64,000 nucleotides of DNA from positions 4,559,501 to 4,623,500 of the forward strand of contig OZ004583.1 in assembly GCA_963924555.1 (NCBI GenBank), given 5' to 3'. The DNA comes from Crambe crambe (taxonomy: Eukaryota > Porifera > Demospongiae > Poecilosclerida > Crambeidae). A program made the position numbers and the translations under genes. Under the pieces are notes generated by a model that was not told where the DNA came from, did no database searches, and saw only the letters and a list, made by a program, of their open reading frames with translations. This document shows positions 29,790 to 42,319 of the stretch, one piece after another. Each line of letters opens with the position of its first letter. Positions within the stretch are counted from its first letter, which is position 1.

Positions 29790-31110
29790 TGTTTGTCTCT
29801 CCCCCAGCAGACCCATTATTCTTTCCTAACATTCTCAACAATAAGAATAAGGCCAGGCAAAGTAGATTCTTTGTTTCTCATCACCCAATTCCTAAATTTT
29901 GGTGAGGGAGGGAGGTCATTATTCATTATCCATTATTTCAAAAATAAAAAAAATAAAAACCAATAGTTATAATATGAAGAAGAAAAACAACAGGAGTACA
30001 AAACAATGTTATTTTCTCTTTCTAACACAAATTGGTTGCTGAATGTTTTCTGTGCTTGGCTCGTTCAGGGACATTGTATCCTTGAAATTCTTGAAATACT
30101 AGAACCTGATCGTGCTTCTAAGGCCATCAATGTACCACAGACAATCATGTAGGGAGGAAATACATGGGTGCTACCACCATTACACCAGGTCCAACCTTTT
30201 TTTTCTCGAATAGATTGACCAAATGATTAAAAAGTTTGTCTTTGTTGTTTCTTGGATTAGTGATACGAGCAGGTAGCTTATTCTGTGCATTAAGGCTTCT
30301 TTGATTCCTCATTAGGACTTCAAAGGCATTGACTGGCTTTGGTTATTCTTGTTTGACTTTCTCAGACTTCAATCTGACATACGAACCAAATTGTTTGCAG
30401 ACATCATCAATAGGAAGGTTGGCATCAACACCAATCAAAAAAAGCCTGTCCCAATTTGGAATGCTGTAGCTTTGCTGCACACTCCTGGAACTTCTCAGTA
30501 GATCCAGCTCTGATCTGCTCGTAAAAGCTGAGGAATGTTAGTCCAGGTTGTAAACTTGATATATTCCACGGAAATACCAGCTGTCCATCCAAAACAACTG
30601 ATAAGCAAATGAATGCCATAAACTCCAGATAGTCACAGACTAGCTAACTAGCTATCTTGGGCAACAAAAAAATTATCAGCAATTCACCTGCTCTGAAACT
30701 TCTTTCTTTAGTGCCTCCGGTGGATCACGTGAAGGGGTGTGATCAAAAAGGGCGTGGTCGACAACCTTTCCCAATAATGGATGTTGAAGCGGTGATCTGG
30801 AAATTGGAGCGGGAGGTGATGAGAAACAAGGGATCTTCTACTTTGCCTGGCCTAATGTAGTACTTTTTGAACAGTGCAGTGCGTAGCATTGATAATGCTT
30901 GCTGATCCTTAAAAATATATTAAAAAAACTTGCTCAGAATGCACACACTAGTATCAATTTGGTGCCAAATCAAGATGCCAGCGCTTGACACTCGGGCAAG
31001 GGCTAGGGAGGAGTGAGGTTATAATAGTGTCTATAATAATGACTGCAGCTTATTATTATGCTGGGATTCCAGTGAGCCCCTATTATTATGTCAACATATT
31101 AACCCCATGG
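29790..31110. repeat. Dispersed repeat, related to 47160-47500
   Basis: The right part (30875-31110) is about 230 bp colinear with 47262-47500 (cttgctgatcc, cagaatgcacacac, ggcaagggctag, gggaggagtga, aataatgactgcag, ttatgctgggattcca). The left edge (acccattattctt) matches 47183. The 47-kb copy thus looks like an internal-deletion derivative. Minus-strand frames inside were not recognised. Confidence 0.65.
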
Positions 31111-32540
31111 TATAGATGCTAAATTTAGGTTAGTGCATGCATCAAGATTAGCTACAAATCAGTACATGCCTTTCACACTATGTAATAGACGGAATGAGCA
31201 TTAATTGGATAAAGTATTCCCAGTTTCATACTGAGATTGAAATGCATCAGCAAGTATGCACATGGTGAAGTGGTACTGCTTAGTAGGCATTAGCTTTGCA
31301 GTCTCCTCTTTATGCATACAAATTTGCTTCTAAAAACAACTATGAAACGTCATTCATGATAGTGTCTCCTCCTGTCTGTCCATTCCTATATCTTTTATTC
31401 TTTTGTGAGGTTGCAATTGGAAGGCCAAGAAGTTGGTGATACTGGTGAAACCATTTTCAAGTCATGCCATTGCCATGCATTGAGCTTCCAGTAATCATCA
31501 TTCTTCATTGACAATATGTCATGAATTGCAGAAGATTTTGCTTCTCAAATAAATAGTTGTTGAATCATTAATCCAAAGTCAAGCAGAAGGACCAATATTT
31601 ATGCATATCTATGCTGCCTTAAATTTCCACAAATTGGAAAGCTCATCACTAAACGACTTGTCATACTGTCATAACTACAGTTATATCTGTAAGTAACTAA
31701 TTACACTATTAGTGAAGAGGTTCGTACATATCAGCAACTCCAGAAGGCAACAAGATGGAGATAATAGATCAGACAGGGTCCAAGGAACCAATAGAGGAGT
31801 GTCAGCAACTTGGCACCTATTTCAATTGCCACACTTGTTTCCATGACAACTACAGTTGCCCCATCAATCTAGCTACTAGATGGAGGGGGGAGCTAGTAAG
31901 ACTCATACACCATGATATACCTACCTATACTGGCCCTCTAAACTCTCATAACTTTCATTTGACTACTTATCTATAAAGATTAAACTGGCCTAGCATTTTA
32001 CATGACTTTAGGTTGGAGAAATAAGTAAACCACTAAAGAGTATTTAAAATCTGATTTCATATTAAAGTCTCGATTGTATGAATGGCAGGATCTTGCATTT
32101 ATATTGAAACCTCATTAATGCTACAATATAACAGCTGATTACTTGGTGAATAATATAATTATTGACCAGAAGTATGGATACTTTTTTAAATTTTGGCTGT
32201 TTCTCTTACGATTGTAGTCCCACTAACAGTCATTGTGGTGCATTCAGAAGAGTTTGTTGGTGACATCTTTTCTCTGAGGACGATATTCAAGTGCATATAA
32301 AGAGAGCAACAAAAAATAGCGGGTGTTTTACGTAATAGGCCATAGGATATTGACAAATTACCGTGTGAATTTAAAGAGACAGTCTTACTTTATTATTAGA
32401 GCAACTTTAACAGTTTACCAGACACACACATGAGATGACATCAATAAAAAGCAAGAGCAGAGTGCATCCACCTAGGAGAGCTGATCTTATTATGAGGATT
32501 CGCCAGCAAGACAAGACCTAATGGACCACAGCACCAATTA
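31110..32540. other. No recognised gene
   Basis: Only short open frames without family resemblance; no clear repeats. Confidence 0.35.

Positions 32541-32541
<1 letters not shown>

Positions 32542-32598
<57 letters not shown>
32542..32598. repeat. (CA)n microsatellite
   Basis: About 28 consecutive ca dinucleotides. Confidence 0.95.
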
Positions 32599-32599
<1 letters not shown>

Positions 32600-32600
<1 letters not shown>

Positions 32601-34040
32601 TTTTCCTTCCTCATCTACTTGCAGATATGCTGACACACCTCGGACTCCAAGCCTGAGAGAATTTGCTGCTCCAAAGATGGTTGAGACTGGGACAGCAACC
32701 GAAGCCACGGCTAACTCAGTTCTTCCTGGCCATACAAACATGGTGTGATACGTAAACCAGTTTCTGTTGAGTCAGCAAACATTATCGACCCTTTTTCATA
32801 CTATTGGTATGGCTCAGAGTCCTGTCTATTAATGTTGAGCAGTAAGCTCTTTAGTAGGACCTGCAAAATTATGTGCGTGTAAATATTATTGTATGTTAAT
32901 TGCATCGATTTTGTTGAGCAGCTTCTTTCGGCAGTTGAGTGGATGCATGTACTTGTAAGCATCACTCAATCGGCACCTACTTCCAGCTTCTGGCACATCC
33001 AGCATCCTTCAGGGTGGTTTTTGGTGTTCTTTAAAGTGTTAAGCCATCTTTCTGTATATAAAATATAAATTACAGTGAGAAGTGCATATCCATTCTTCCT
33101 CTAAATATCTTGTTCGCATAATACTGAGGCTTTAATTTCAAAGTACCATGTATAGTTTCTAGCTTATCACTTTCACTTACCCCAATATCTGCAGAAACAG
33201 TCACAACAGACACTTTACTGTCCAGCATGTTGATTTGTGTGGAGAGAGCTGGAATTCCTGATATTAGTATTGAATGCTTGGCTCTCTGCATGAGGGGGAA
33301 AAAGAGTGCAGTCATAAAGCAGGAGAAGCTAGCCAGCCGATTAATATAGATTGAAATACCATGCAGGTCCTGCTATATCACTTCTTATGGGGTGGGGGAA
33401 TGAGTATTTTGGGCTTCAGGTCTAGTATGTGTGTGTGGGAGGTGTCTGTCTGAACACTATCCTTTAGCTTATTCATTTGATGTGAATTGTGTTGCTGATT
33501 GTTCCCATCTTGGGGAAGGTACAGCTTATCTCCCACTGACACTATTCTGTTTCTTTGTCTTATTCTTTGAAATCAATGTGCCTCTCTTGTGCATGGATAT
33601 CTGTTTATGGCATACCTCCTGGTCTATCTCTTCGTACGTAGATTATCTGGTACCATATCAAATAGCTTGAATCTATTTGTGTCAACGAGGATACTGAGAT
33701 GGTTACTGGGCCTTTTCTTTTAAAGATATGAATCTATCCAAATGGATTAATCAATATATTTCTATTTTATTGTACAGGTATAAAATTCATATCTTGAGCT
33801 ACTAAAACTACAATTATAGCTAATAAATTTTTAACAGTTATTTTTTGTAAAATTATTGTTGATAGGTAGGAACTGTTAATTATTTCGTGTTATATCCCAA
33901 ATTTGATTTCATATGTCATGGATTTCCTCCCCAAAATAATTGGATAGATACCAGGCCTGGAGGATAAGTGTAGCATCGTTGGAATAAACTGTAGGATGCC
34001 CATGGGTTTTTAATTCATTTCTGGTATGGACAAGATAATA
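32600..34040. other. No recognised gene
   Basis: A/T-rich DNA with short frames of no recognisable family. No structure stood out. Confidence 0.35.
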
Positions 34041-34340
34041 GTACAGTGGAACCCCTAAATGCGGACTCCCTGAAATGCGGACTTCTCGTTTATCCGGACA
34101 CTTCCTGCAGGTCCCAAATACTTCCCATTGAAAATGTACAGACTGTCACCCCTGAATTGCGGACACCTCGTTAACCCAGAATACGGACACTATAGCCATG
34201 CACACTTTGTAGAACACAGTACAAATTATCTCTCGAATTCCGGACACGATGTGTTGATGATGTAATGATTGATAAAATTGTGATGAATCATAACAATAGT
34301 ACCTGTACAGCTAGTAAGCTACTATAATTTCTAGCTGTGG

Positions 34341-34775
34341 CTAATCCTGCTGTTCACCAATGACTTGCTTTAGGCGGTCCAAGTAGGGAGCAGGGCCATA
34401 TAAACAGTACTTGCACGGTATTTCAAGTCCATAGCCAGCACCACGGTTGACTTTATTTCCTACCACTTCTGCTACACCCTTGTTGCAGGTTCTGGAGAGG
34501 AAATGAGAGAAAAGGGCTGAAAAGTTCTGAGGAACATGTCCCACAACCAGTGTGCTCTTCATGACACAGACTGCCTGGCTGTCTTTGACATTAGTGGGCT
34601 CTCTCTGCAGTAGCAACACTTCACCCACCGATGGCTGCCAAACATCTTGATAGGCATGATATCCTCGAATAAAAGAGACTATTTCTACACTAGAGCTGTT
34701 AGGTGCTACTGACTGACTTGCCATGACTCTTCTGTAGCAGTTCTTTAAACTGTACTGCTGATTGATCGAGATCAT
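34341..34775 (-). CDS. HIRAN-like protein carried by the Tigger element
   Basis: This is a 144-codon frame starting near a plausible ATG, with TAG at the end. From about residue 30 it reads EIVSFIRGYHAYQDVWQPSV, then GEVLLLQREPTNVKDSQAVC, VVGHVPQNFSALFSHFL, and a Gly-x-Glu-Ile-Pro-Cys ending. The order of a beta-rich start, a REPxNxxD-AV-V core and a VGHVP motif is that of HIRAN-like domains, which bind DNA ends in repair proteins and occur as accessory ORFs in animal transposons. It is transcribed away from the transposase, with about 115 bp between the two starts, implying a shared bidirectional promoter. Function in transposition is inference; the family call is moderate. Confidence 0.55.
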   Translation of the reverse strand: MISINQQYSLKNCYRRVMASQSVAPNSSSVEIVSFIRGYHAYQDVWQPSVGEVLLLQREPTNVKDSQAVCVMKSTLVVGHVPQNFSALFSHFLSRTCNKGVAEVVGNKVNRGAGYGLEIPCKYCLYGPAPYLDRLKQVIGEQQD

Positions 34776-34889
34776 GTGATTTGTGTCACATGGTAGGTTA
34801 GGGCCTAATTATTTTTTTGTGCATGCATGTGCTATTAGCTGTTAGTCTCTCGTCTGGGGACGAGACTAGCAGCTGTATTGTAGGCTAAA

Positions 34890-35582
34890 ATGGCTCCCAA
34901 AAGAAAGAATTCAAAAAGGAATGACTTGACTTTGGATACGAAATACAAAGTAGTCAAGACAGCAGAAAAGGACAAGACACTGGGAATACGCAAACTTGGT
35001 GAAATGTTTAAGTGTGGGAAAACTCAGATCAGTATGATTCTGAAGAATAAAGACAAGATTGAAGAATTGAATACAGTCAATGCCTCAGGACAACGCTGTC
35101 ATACTGGTAAAAGGCTCAGAGAATCTAAGTTTTCTGAACTCAATCAAGTACTACACAAGTGGTATCTTCTAGCCGTGCCAAAGAATATTTTTCCGAATGG
35201 TGTTCATCTTGCTGAAAAGGCTAAAGAAATAGCCTCTACACTTGGTTTGGATGATTTTAAGGCATCTAATGGTTGGCTAGATCGTTGGAAGAAGAAGCAT
35301 AACCTAAAGAAAATGACTATCAGCGGAGAATCTGGTTATGTAAGTGGTGATACCGTAGATTCATGGAAGCAAAGATTGCCTGAAATCGTGAAAGGGTACA
35401 GTACTGAGGATGTATGGAATCTTGATGAAAGTGGTGTCTACTGGAGAACACTTCCTGATAAAGGATTTGGACAGAGGGTAAAAGAGTGCAAAGGTGGTAA
35501 AAAGAGTAAACACAGATTTACTGTGACCTTCATTGTTCGTTTCCCCAATTTTTTTTTTCAAGTGACTTACATAATTAATTGA
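34890..35582 (+). pseudogene. Tigger/pogo transposase, truncated
   Basis: The ATG at 34890 opens a 230-codon frame. Residues about 10-55 are a pipsqueak-type helix-turn-helix (LDTKYKVVKTAEKDKTLGIR ... CGKTQISMILKNKD). About 65-145 is a CENP-B/Tc5-type DNA-binding domain (KIAxxLG-like EIASTLGL, GWLDRWKKKH). At about 170-215 the DDE catalytic region begins (VWNLDESGVYWRTLPDKGFG, SKHRFTVTFIV). It then leaves the family and stops, so the later Asp residues of the catalytic triad are missing and the protein cannot be active. It lies downstream of a matching TIR at 34042. Confidence 0.85.
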
Positions 35583-35857
35583 ATCTGTTTTGTGGGGTGA
35601 TAAGTGCTTACTCCACTCCTTTCCACTCCTGATTGTTTAGTGACATGCCTAGAAGTGATAACATGCTCTATGAACTCTATTAGTATATAATCCCTCTCCA
35701 GCAGTTTAGAGCTTGCATCTTAGAGAACTTCACCAATTCAGAAAGAGTTTTACATTCATCAAGGTGACAATACTTTACAATAGCAGAACCGTGCCGGATA
35801 GGGTCTAGAACCATTTCATTTTAGCAGCTGTTTCCTTTTCTCACTTCTATCTATACA

Positions 35858-35979
35858 TACATGGCTACCCATGTGCCGGTAACTCAGTGAAGCAGTATCC
35901 CTCCTCGTACCTCCAAGACTCCCTGCAATGCCACCATTGGTTCGCACGATGGTCATTCCAATACAAGAGACTAATATTG
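35858..35979. repeat. Inverted repeat arm (pairs with 39300-39431)
   Basis: tacatggctacccatg ... ggtcattccaatacaagaga (35858-35979) is a diverged reverse complement of 39300-39431. The outside sequence (ttagcagctgtttccttttc versus ttagcagctctttatttctc) is in direct orientation at both ends. The arms enclose the hAT pseudogene. Confidence 0.75.
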
Positions 35980-36941
35980 CCGATATGTATTTATAGAACT
36001 GATGTTACTTCTCTCATACCTTTTTTTGTGGTAGTTAAGGGAGATTGAAGAGAGAGAGATCAGTTTCCTCTTTCTCTTTTCCTAGAGTTTTGTTGTTCTC
36101 GTAGTACTTTGATGGTTTTATCCGTTGTCTCTTTGGAGGTTGGAGGTGAGGCTTATTTGATGAGTTCCCTCAATCTATTTACTCATTGGTTATGTACAAA
36201 TAATTTTTTTCAAGAGGAAAAAAAAAAGATGAAGTGCAAAAAATGTCACTCTCTGATTAAAAAGTTTGTAGGGATTCCAGCTCAGCTGTAATTACATACT
36301 GCAGCCTCATATGACCAAGACTCTCTCCTTGAACACTATGAGGAAGTCCGTGATAAACTGTTGGAAGAACCCCGACACATCGAGGTGATAGTAAAGTGCT
36401 TTTAGCATACAGAAGCTTGGCATAGAGTTTGGGGATACTATTGAGTGGTCACAATTATAGTTCAGTAGTTGTGTAGTGTGTGAAGTCAGCTTTGTCAATG
36501 CTTTTGCTTAAAGGAACTCAGATTTCAGCTCTCTTAGACCTTGCCACCTTGCCAAAGTCTCTTTGACAGAGCTCATAGTAACTGGTAATCGTGTGTGGAC
36601 ATAATTTCCAGGCATGTAAATAATAGCCTGACATAACAAAAATTTGGTTGATATAACATTTTCTTACAGAACCAGTATAAAGATAAACAGTCAGAAACCA
36701 GATTAAATTTCCAGAAATAATAATACGCATATGTAGCTACATGTCAATAATATTGTTGCATGAGGTCATGACTGTCCATATCACTCAAATTGTCTGAGTC
36801 ACTGTGGTTTGACTCGCTCTCCAGCCACTCTTCTCAGTCTGAGAGGCTACATGACATTTCTTCATCCAATGATTGAGTTTCTGTCCCTTTACGCTTCCTT
36901 GGTGTGGAGTGATCACCAGAAACTCTTCTAGTTTTCTCCTC

Positions 36942-39000
36942 TTACCACAGCCTCACAGCTGCAGTGCTATCCCAATATTCAAATGAAGGGCCTTCAACTC
37001 TAATGCAAAGAAGGTGGTCCAATCTGTCTTCTCCAAGGGATGTTCTTCTGTTAGTTTTGGTAAGTTTGAGCTGTGAGAAACAACGTTCCACATGGCCATT
37101 TGACAGAGGAATGGTAAAGGTAAGTTCCAATGTTTTCCCATTTCTTAGCATCAGGAGAATTGAATAATTTCCATCACACCACCCTGTATGGATCTTGAAC
37201 TAAATTATACTCCTTGGCATAGAAAACAACATCATCCCACTCCTGTCGTAGTAGGGCACAATTCACTTTGGCCTCTTGAAGGGGAATAGTAAACCTTGAT
37301 TGTAAGTGGTGAATAGCTTCATAACCAAATGATGCATCATAACCAAATGATGCATCAGCTGTCTTTCCCAGCCATGAGTTGCTAAGAGTGGGTAAGGGTA
37401 TAATATCCAAAACAGCATGAATTTTGATGCGGTCCCATAGGCAAGTTAAGGCTGAGTCAATGTAGCTACGATAGTTCTTCCTCAGGAACTCTAAAGCTGT
37501 ATCATAACTCACTATCTCAACACCTTGGTAGGTCTTTGAAGCTACATTGCTACTCTGACCCTCCTTTATTCTCTCAAGCACCTTTTGAACAGATGGAAGC
37601 CCTTCCAATTCCATGGCTTTTAATTTCCTCATTGATGTGGTAGTACGAAGAATAGCCTCAGTGGTACTAACAATGTGCAATTCATCTGCTTGGAGGCACT
37701 TGCAAAGTATAGCTGCAGGTTTCAAGATATCGTGAAAGACAGCACAGCCTAGCAATATCTGACTATCTCCCCATTTCATAATATACCCCCTTAACTTTTG
37801 CTTGTCAATGGGTTTAGTTGATGGATCTTCACTTAGAGTGATTAAATGATTCAAATATGCTCCAAATCTGTCCAATATCTGCTCAAGGGTATGTACTTTA
37901 TGACAAATAAAACTTGTACCACAAGCCTGTTTCCACCAATTGGGAACTCAGATGAATCCAGAAACGATTTCGACTCACACACCTCTTCTAGCTCCCTACA
38001 TTTTATAGGTGCCTTTGAATACACATCGTAAATACACATGAGAAACTCATCAATAGTGGAAAACAGTGTATTTTCCTTCAAAGACAACTGTAGTCAGTGA
38101 GACAAACACCATACTTAATAAACTATGGCCTATCAGCTTGAAGCAATCTTGGTTACCCATATTCACACTAGCACCATCACACCCTTTGTGTGTGACAACC
38201 TATAAGTCAGTTGATGCAGATCGTCTATTTGAATGTTTACAAAGGGCACTTGCTTATCTTGGAGTGGATAATGAACCTAATAAGCTTATTGGGTTAGATA
38301 TCTGTTCTGAATATGCACACTCCCATGATGCTCAAAGCCTCTGTGAGCTAATGACAATGATTGAGAGTCAGAGTCGTAAAGGCAACTGGGTCTTCTCTCC
38401 TCCATGGGGATCGAAATAAACTGTCAAAAACAGCTCCTCTTCTACATTGGCAGAGTCAGTACTGCCATCCATTTGTATGCTAGCCTTACATAAAGCTTCA
38501 CTGAGTTGTTCTTTTAGATCTCTTGCTATGAAATCCACAAATGTAGCACAAGCTTGATCATTTCTCTATGTTTCACCTAGGTCTACACCATGCCTCTCTT
38601 GTAGGTAACAAAGTGGAAAAGGCTATGTCCTCCTTAGCTATGATATAAGCTACATCAAACTTTTTCCTGACCTTTCTCTTTATCTCCTCGTTCATTCTGT
38701 AAAATACTCGATCAATATAGGAGCATAGTCACAAACATCAGAAGATTGTTCCTTCTTCAGTAATTGCATGTCTCTCTTATGCATGTCACTTTTTGCATGG
38801 TCTCTAAAACTTGAAGTGTGCAGATTGGTTAAGCCTTCAATAAATACAGGACTGAAGTTTCTGGAGCTTCTGATTTTGTCAACAAATCGTTTGTAAACAG
38901 CACACTTCAAGTGTGACACGTGGTAGCAATCAGCTTTGTCATATTTCATCCAGGTAGCTGTATTCAGGACCTTGTCATGATCTAGGATCCATTTCTCCAC
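36942..39000 (-). pseudogene. hAT transposase (ZNF862-like), decayed
   Basis: Minus-strand blocks in order are as follows. 39000-38692 is a TTF-type zinc-finger start (ATWMKYDKADCYHV, HTSSFRDHAKSDMHKR). About 38570-38400 contains ASIQMDGSTDSANVEEEL. About 38190-38160 is DGASVNMG. 38087-37930 contains LFSTIDEFLMCIYDVYSKAP and KCRELEEVCES. After a frameshift, 37875-37174 follows (KPIDKQKLRGYIMKWGDSQI, LLGCAVFHDILKPAA, TYQGVEIVSYDTALEFLRKN). Last is 37151-36942, the C-terminal hAT dimerisation motif (PLSNGHVERCFSQLKLTKTN). Several frameshifts make it non-functional. A block that belongs between the second and third parts is found in the opposite orientation (see 38190-38300). Confidence 0.85.
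38190..38300 (+). pseudogene. Inverted internal piece of the hAT transposase
   Basis: On the plus strand this reads SVDADRLFECLQRALAYLGV and NKLIG, the family segment that normally directly precedes the DGASVNMG motif. The neighbouring parts read on the minus strand, so about 110 bp have been flipped in place. The breakpoints are near 38188 and 38303. Confidence 0.7.
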
Positions 39001-39299
39001 AGTAGCTATCGTTACTGCTCTCTAATTGATGAACTAGTAGAACTAAGGCTGCTGCTGCTGTCGTCACTAATCAAGTGAAACTATAGAAAACCTATGTACC
39101 TGCTGCAATTGTGGAACCCCTTGGGGTTCTGCAAAAGGTTTTGAGAACCACATTAAATAATGTGAAAGCCAGCCAGTCCCCAGAGAGTATCAGAAGTATA
39201 TATAGCTAATTTGTTCACTTTCAAGCATTTCCTTTTAGCAGCTCTTTATTTCTCACTTTTATCTAAGATGTTCCATTAGTAGCTCCTCCCATCCACCTC

Positions 39300-39431
39300 C
39301 AATGTTAGTCTCTTGTATTGGAATGACCATCATACGAACCATGGCAGTATTGGATGACGTAGAAGGGAGTCTTGGAGGTACCAGGAGTGATACTATTTCG
39401 CAGAGTAAACTGGCCCATGGGTAGCCATGTA
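39300..39431. repeat. Inverted repeat arm (pairs with 35858-35979)
   Basis: This is the right partner of the arm at 35858, with the same blocks in reverse orientation (tctcttgtattggaatgacc, gggagtcttggaggtacc, catgggtagccatgta). Confidence 0.75.
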
Positions 39432-39439
39432 TATCACCG

Positions 39440-42120
39440 AACAACCGAGAGTAGATCGAGGGACTGAACGAACTCTGGAATTGGCGCAATTCTGGGATCT
39501 GCTGTTATATTTCACCTTGCAGTTTTTTATATCATATTTTAGCGATCTTGTGGAGAGATCCTCTCTCATGACTGATTATCCTAGCACTACAGTCACATGA
39601 CTGATCATCGTACTATTTATTGCTTATCGTGTAGAAATAGAGATGAAAATATGCATGGATGTCCAGCAGATTTTAGATACATCTCATTCCAACTTCTTCA
39701 TCAAAGGAAAACCAAGTCTACTTCTTTTGAGCAACATTGAGCAACCTTGAAAATAGCACTCAAGCCTGTTCTTGTCACTTGAACTGATCTTTATTATCAA
39801 ATCTTTAATGGCCCCACCACATGTTAACAACAGGTCTCCATTCAGACAGTACCAGCAGGGAAATATTCCTCTCATGAAATTGCGATTCTCCGTAAAGTCC
39901 ATCACCCACAAATTCTCAGAACTTACTCTATCATAAAGACTGAGAAGTGTGCATATTTCATTCTGTGAATGGAGATCTTTGGAGTTTCCATGGAGCAGAA
40001 ACTCACTACATGTTCAAATAAATGTGCAAAGCCATGGCCTACTGACACCAAAAGAAAATTGCCCATCAAGACTTAAAATGTGAGAACGAACGTGTGTGTG
40101 TGTGTTTAGTGTCACACCTTTAAGGGACTACATTCTGTGTACATAAACTTTACTTCACAATACATCATGATAGATTACATTAGGTGTCACTGTTTTGCCT
40201 CCCCTCTTTCCATTGGTCTTGCATGGCTGGATATATTATTTGTATGCACAATATTCACAAACTTTAGGAAGCCTGTACCTTTTGTCATGCTCATTAATCA
40301 GAACCGCATGTAATGAGAATAATAGCACGTCATTAAGACTTAGTTCATGTGCATTAGCTACCCTGCAACTCTCAGGCTCACACATATCATCTTTAGAAAT
40401 GTAGGCCAAATACAATTACGTAGTCATTACCTTTACACAATATTTTTGCTGGTAAAATCTAAGAGAAGGTAGCTAGGTAAGCAGGTAGTATGTGTACTAG
40501 CTGGGAATTTCAATACATGATTTAACTTCTGCTATTCCCTTCAAACTGATTAGCTGTCTTTATTCTTCTATTAGCTATTATGCCTTTTCCAGCTTCTTAC
40601 CATGCAATGTATTCACCTCCTTGAGGTTGAAACAAATATTATAGTTAATTTTAAGGACGGCCAGGCAAGAGTCATTGCAAAAGTAGATTGAGACCTTGGT
40701 TCGGTTTTATAAATAGAGACTTTGGTTTGATTTTGTGGGCATCTGGAACAGTATGTAGTAGATATCCAGGTTGTGTGTACATAATTGATATTCACAAAAT
40801 TTAAACTTACTATGTGGTTGGTTGTTACTGGTGTCAGACTCTCCACCCCCTGCTGTAACCAAAATAAGGAAGGAAGAATATCACAATCTCTTTAACATGT
40901 TACTACAAAGTGTTTATTAATATTATTGTGCCAGGACTATCTCCTGCAAAGCATTTCTTGTATCTCAAACTTGTAACAAAGTTATGGCTTTATGGGTGGT
41001 GTAGACATTCACATGACTTCATTATTTTCCTGTATTGTATTGGGTGATCTTTTTTCTTCTTCTTTCTTGTTCCTTATTTTTGGTATGTTTGATTCTGTAA
41101 GGAATGGTTTTTTTCTTCTTCTTCCTCCTCATTCCTTTATGTATGGTGTGTCTGTGTAATAAGATTTGTTTCCTGAACATTTTTCTTTGTATTCTTCCTT
41201 ATAATTATGTTGTGCTATAATTATGTATATCTAAGTTATTTTCCCTCTCATTAGACTTTGAGTCATGATTATTGCTATACTTAGCTGACCTTATTCTTCA
41301 TGTATATCTTAAATCTATTTTTGTTACTATATAGTTTCGCTATTGTGGTTGCTTTCTTAATTTGTCATTTTTAATTTGTTGATTGCTAATGCTCAGAGGG
41401 AACGAATTAATGGATGAGAAAAGTAGAATTGAAAACGTCACGTAGCGATGCTTGATGAAAAAAAGTTTATTCTAGTAGAGAATTGAAAACGTCACATAGC
41501 AATGCTCTTGGAACAACACCGTCCACTTATAAGCAGCAAAAAAGAAAAAAAAAGAAGTTGATTATAATATGGCAAGAAACGCCATCGAAAAAAGGAGACT
41601 GTTTATTTCCCACTGTTTTTCTTCTCTCTTATTTTGTAGCCTTTTATATCAAAACATCTAATGAAGTACATTAAGCGAAAACACCATCACCAAGCTTTAG
41701 CCATTTTATTTTAATCCTTCTGTAATGATGTGGCTTTATGGATATAGAATTCATTGTTTGGTACTAAGAAGATACATGCATACCAAGTTTCTATCAAAAT
41801 GCTTCACTTCACTAAAATGCCTCTTTGAAATGTTATAGCCCACCCTTTCAATGCTTAGAGAATTGAACTTGATTTCGGAACGTTAACTTCATCATAAAAC
41901 TGTACCCCTTGATTCGAAAATCGACAGTCCTTAGTTAATGGAAGGGGTTTCATGAGGCTATAACATTTAATTTAAATAAAGATAATGTTTGAGTATTATG
42001 TGTCACCAGACCCTCACACCTTCGGCGCTCGGTGCAGACTTCCCAATTTTTACCTTGTTTATGATTAAACATAACCAAACCCCAAAAAGATGATCTTTAC
42101 CCATTAATTTTTGAGCTAAT
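39440..42120. other. No recognised gene
   Basis: No frame with family resemblance. A short tandem copy of gaattgaaaacgtcac lies at 41428 and 41481. T-rich and A-rich tracts occur around 41050-41130 and 41540. Confidence 0.35.
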
Positions 42121-42137
42121 TATGTGATATCAGTGTC

Positions 42138-42232
42138 TATAATAATAATTATTATCATTATTATTATTATCATTATTATTATCATCATCGTTATTATTAT
42201 CATGATTATTATTATGACTTGTTTCTCAATTT
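42138..42232. repeat. (ATT/ATC)n microsatellite
   Basis: About 80-90 bp of att and atc trinucleotides. A (CT)n tract follows at 42291-42315. Confidence 0.9.
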
Positions 42233-42319
42233 GTTTGTATGTAGTGCTCTTGTCTTTATTTAGTTACATTAAAGTTGTCCTCTTTTTGGCTCTCTCTCTC
42301 TCTCTCTCTCTCTCAGGAT

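Larger units (their letters stand above)
34042..35582. mobile_element. Tigger/pogo element, left part
   Basis: The element starts at tacagtggaacccctaaatg, followed by several tgcggac/tccggac repeats typical of Tigger subterminal DNA (34042-34250). It then carries a minus-strand HIRAN-like frame and a plus-strand transposase. The right terminus was not found, and the transposase breaks off at about 35540, so the 3' part is deleted or replaced. Confidence 0.65.

Noticed and set aside
42138..42315. Ile-rich open frame ending in Leu/Ser repeats
   Set aside because: It is the translation of (ATT/ATC)n and (CT)n microsatellites.
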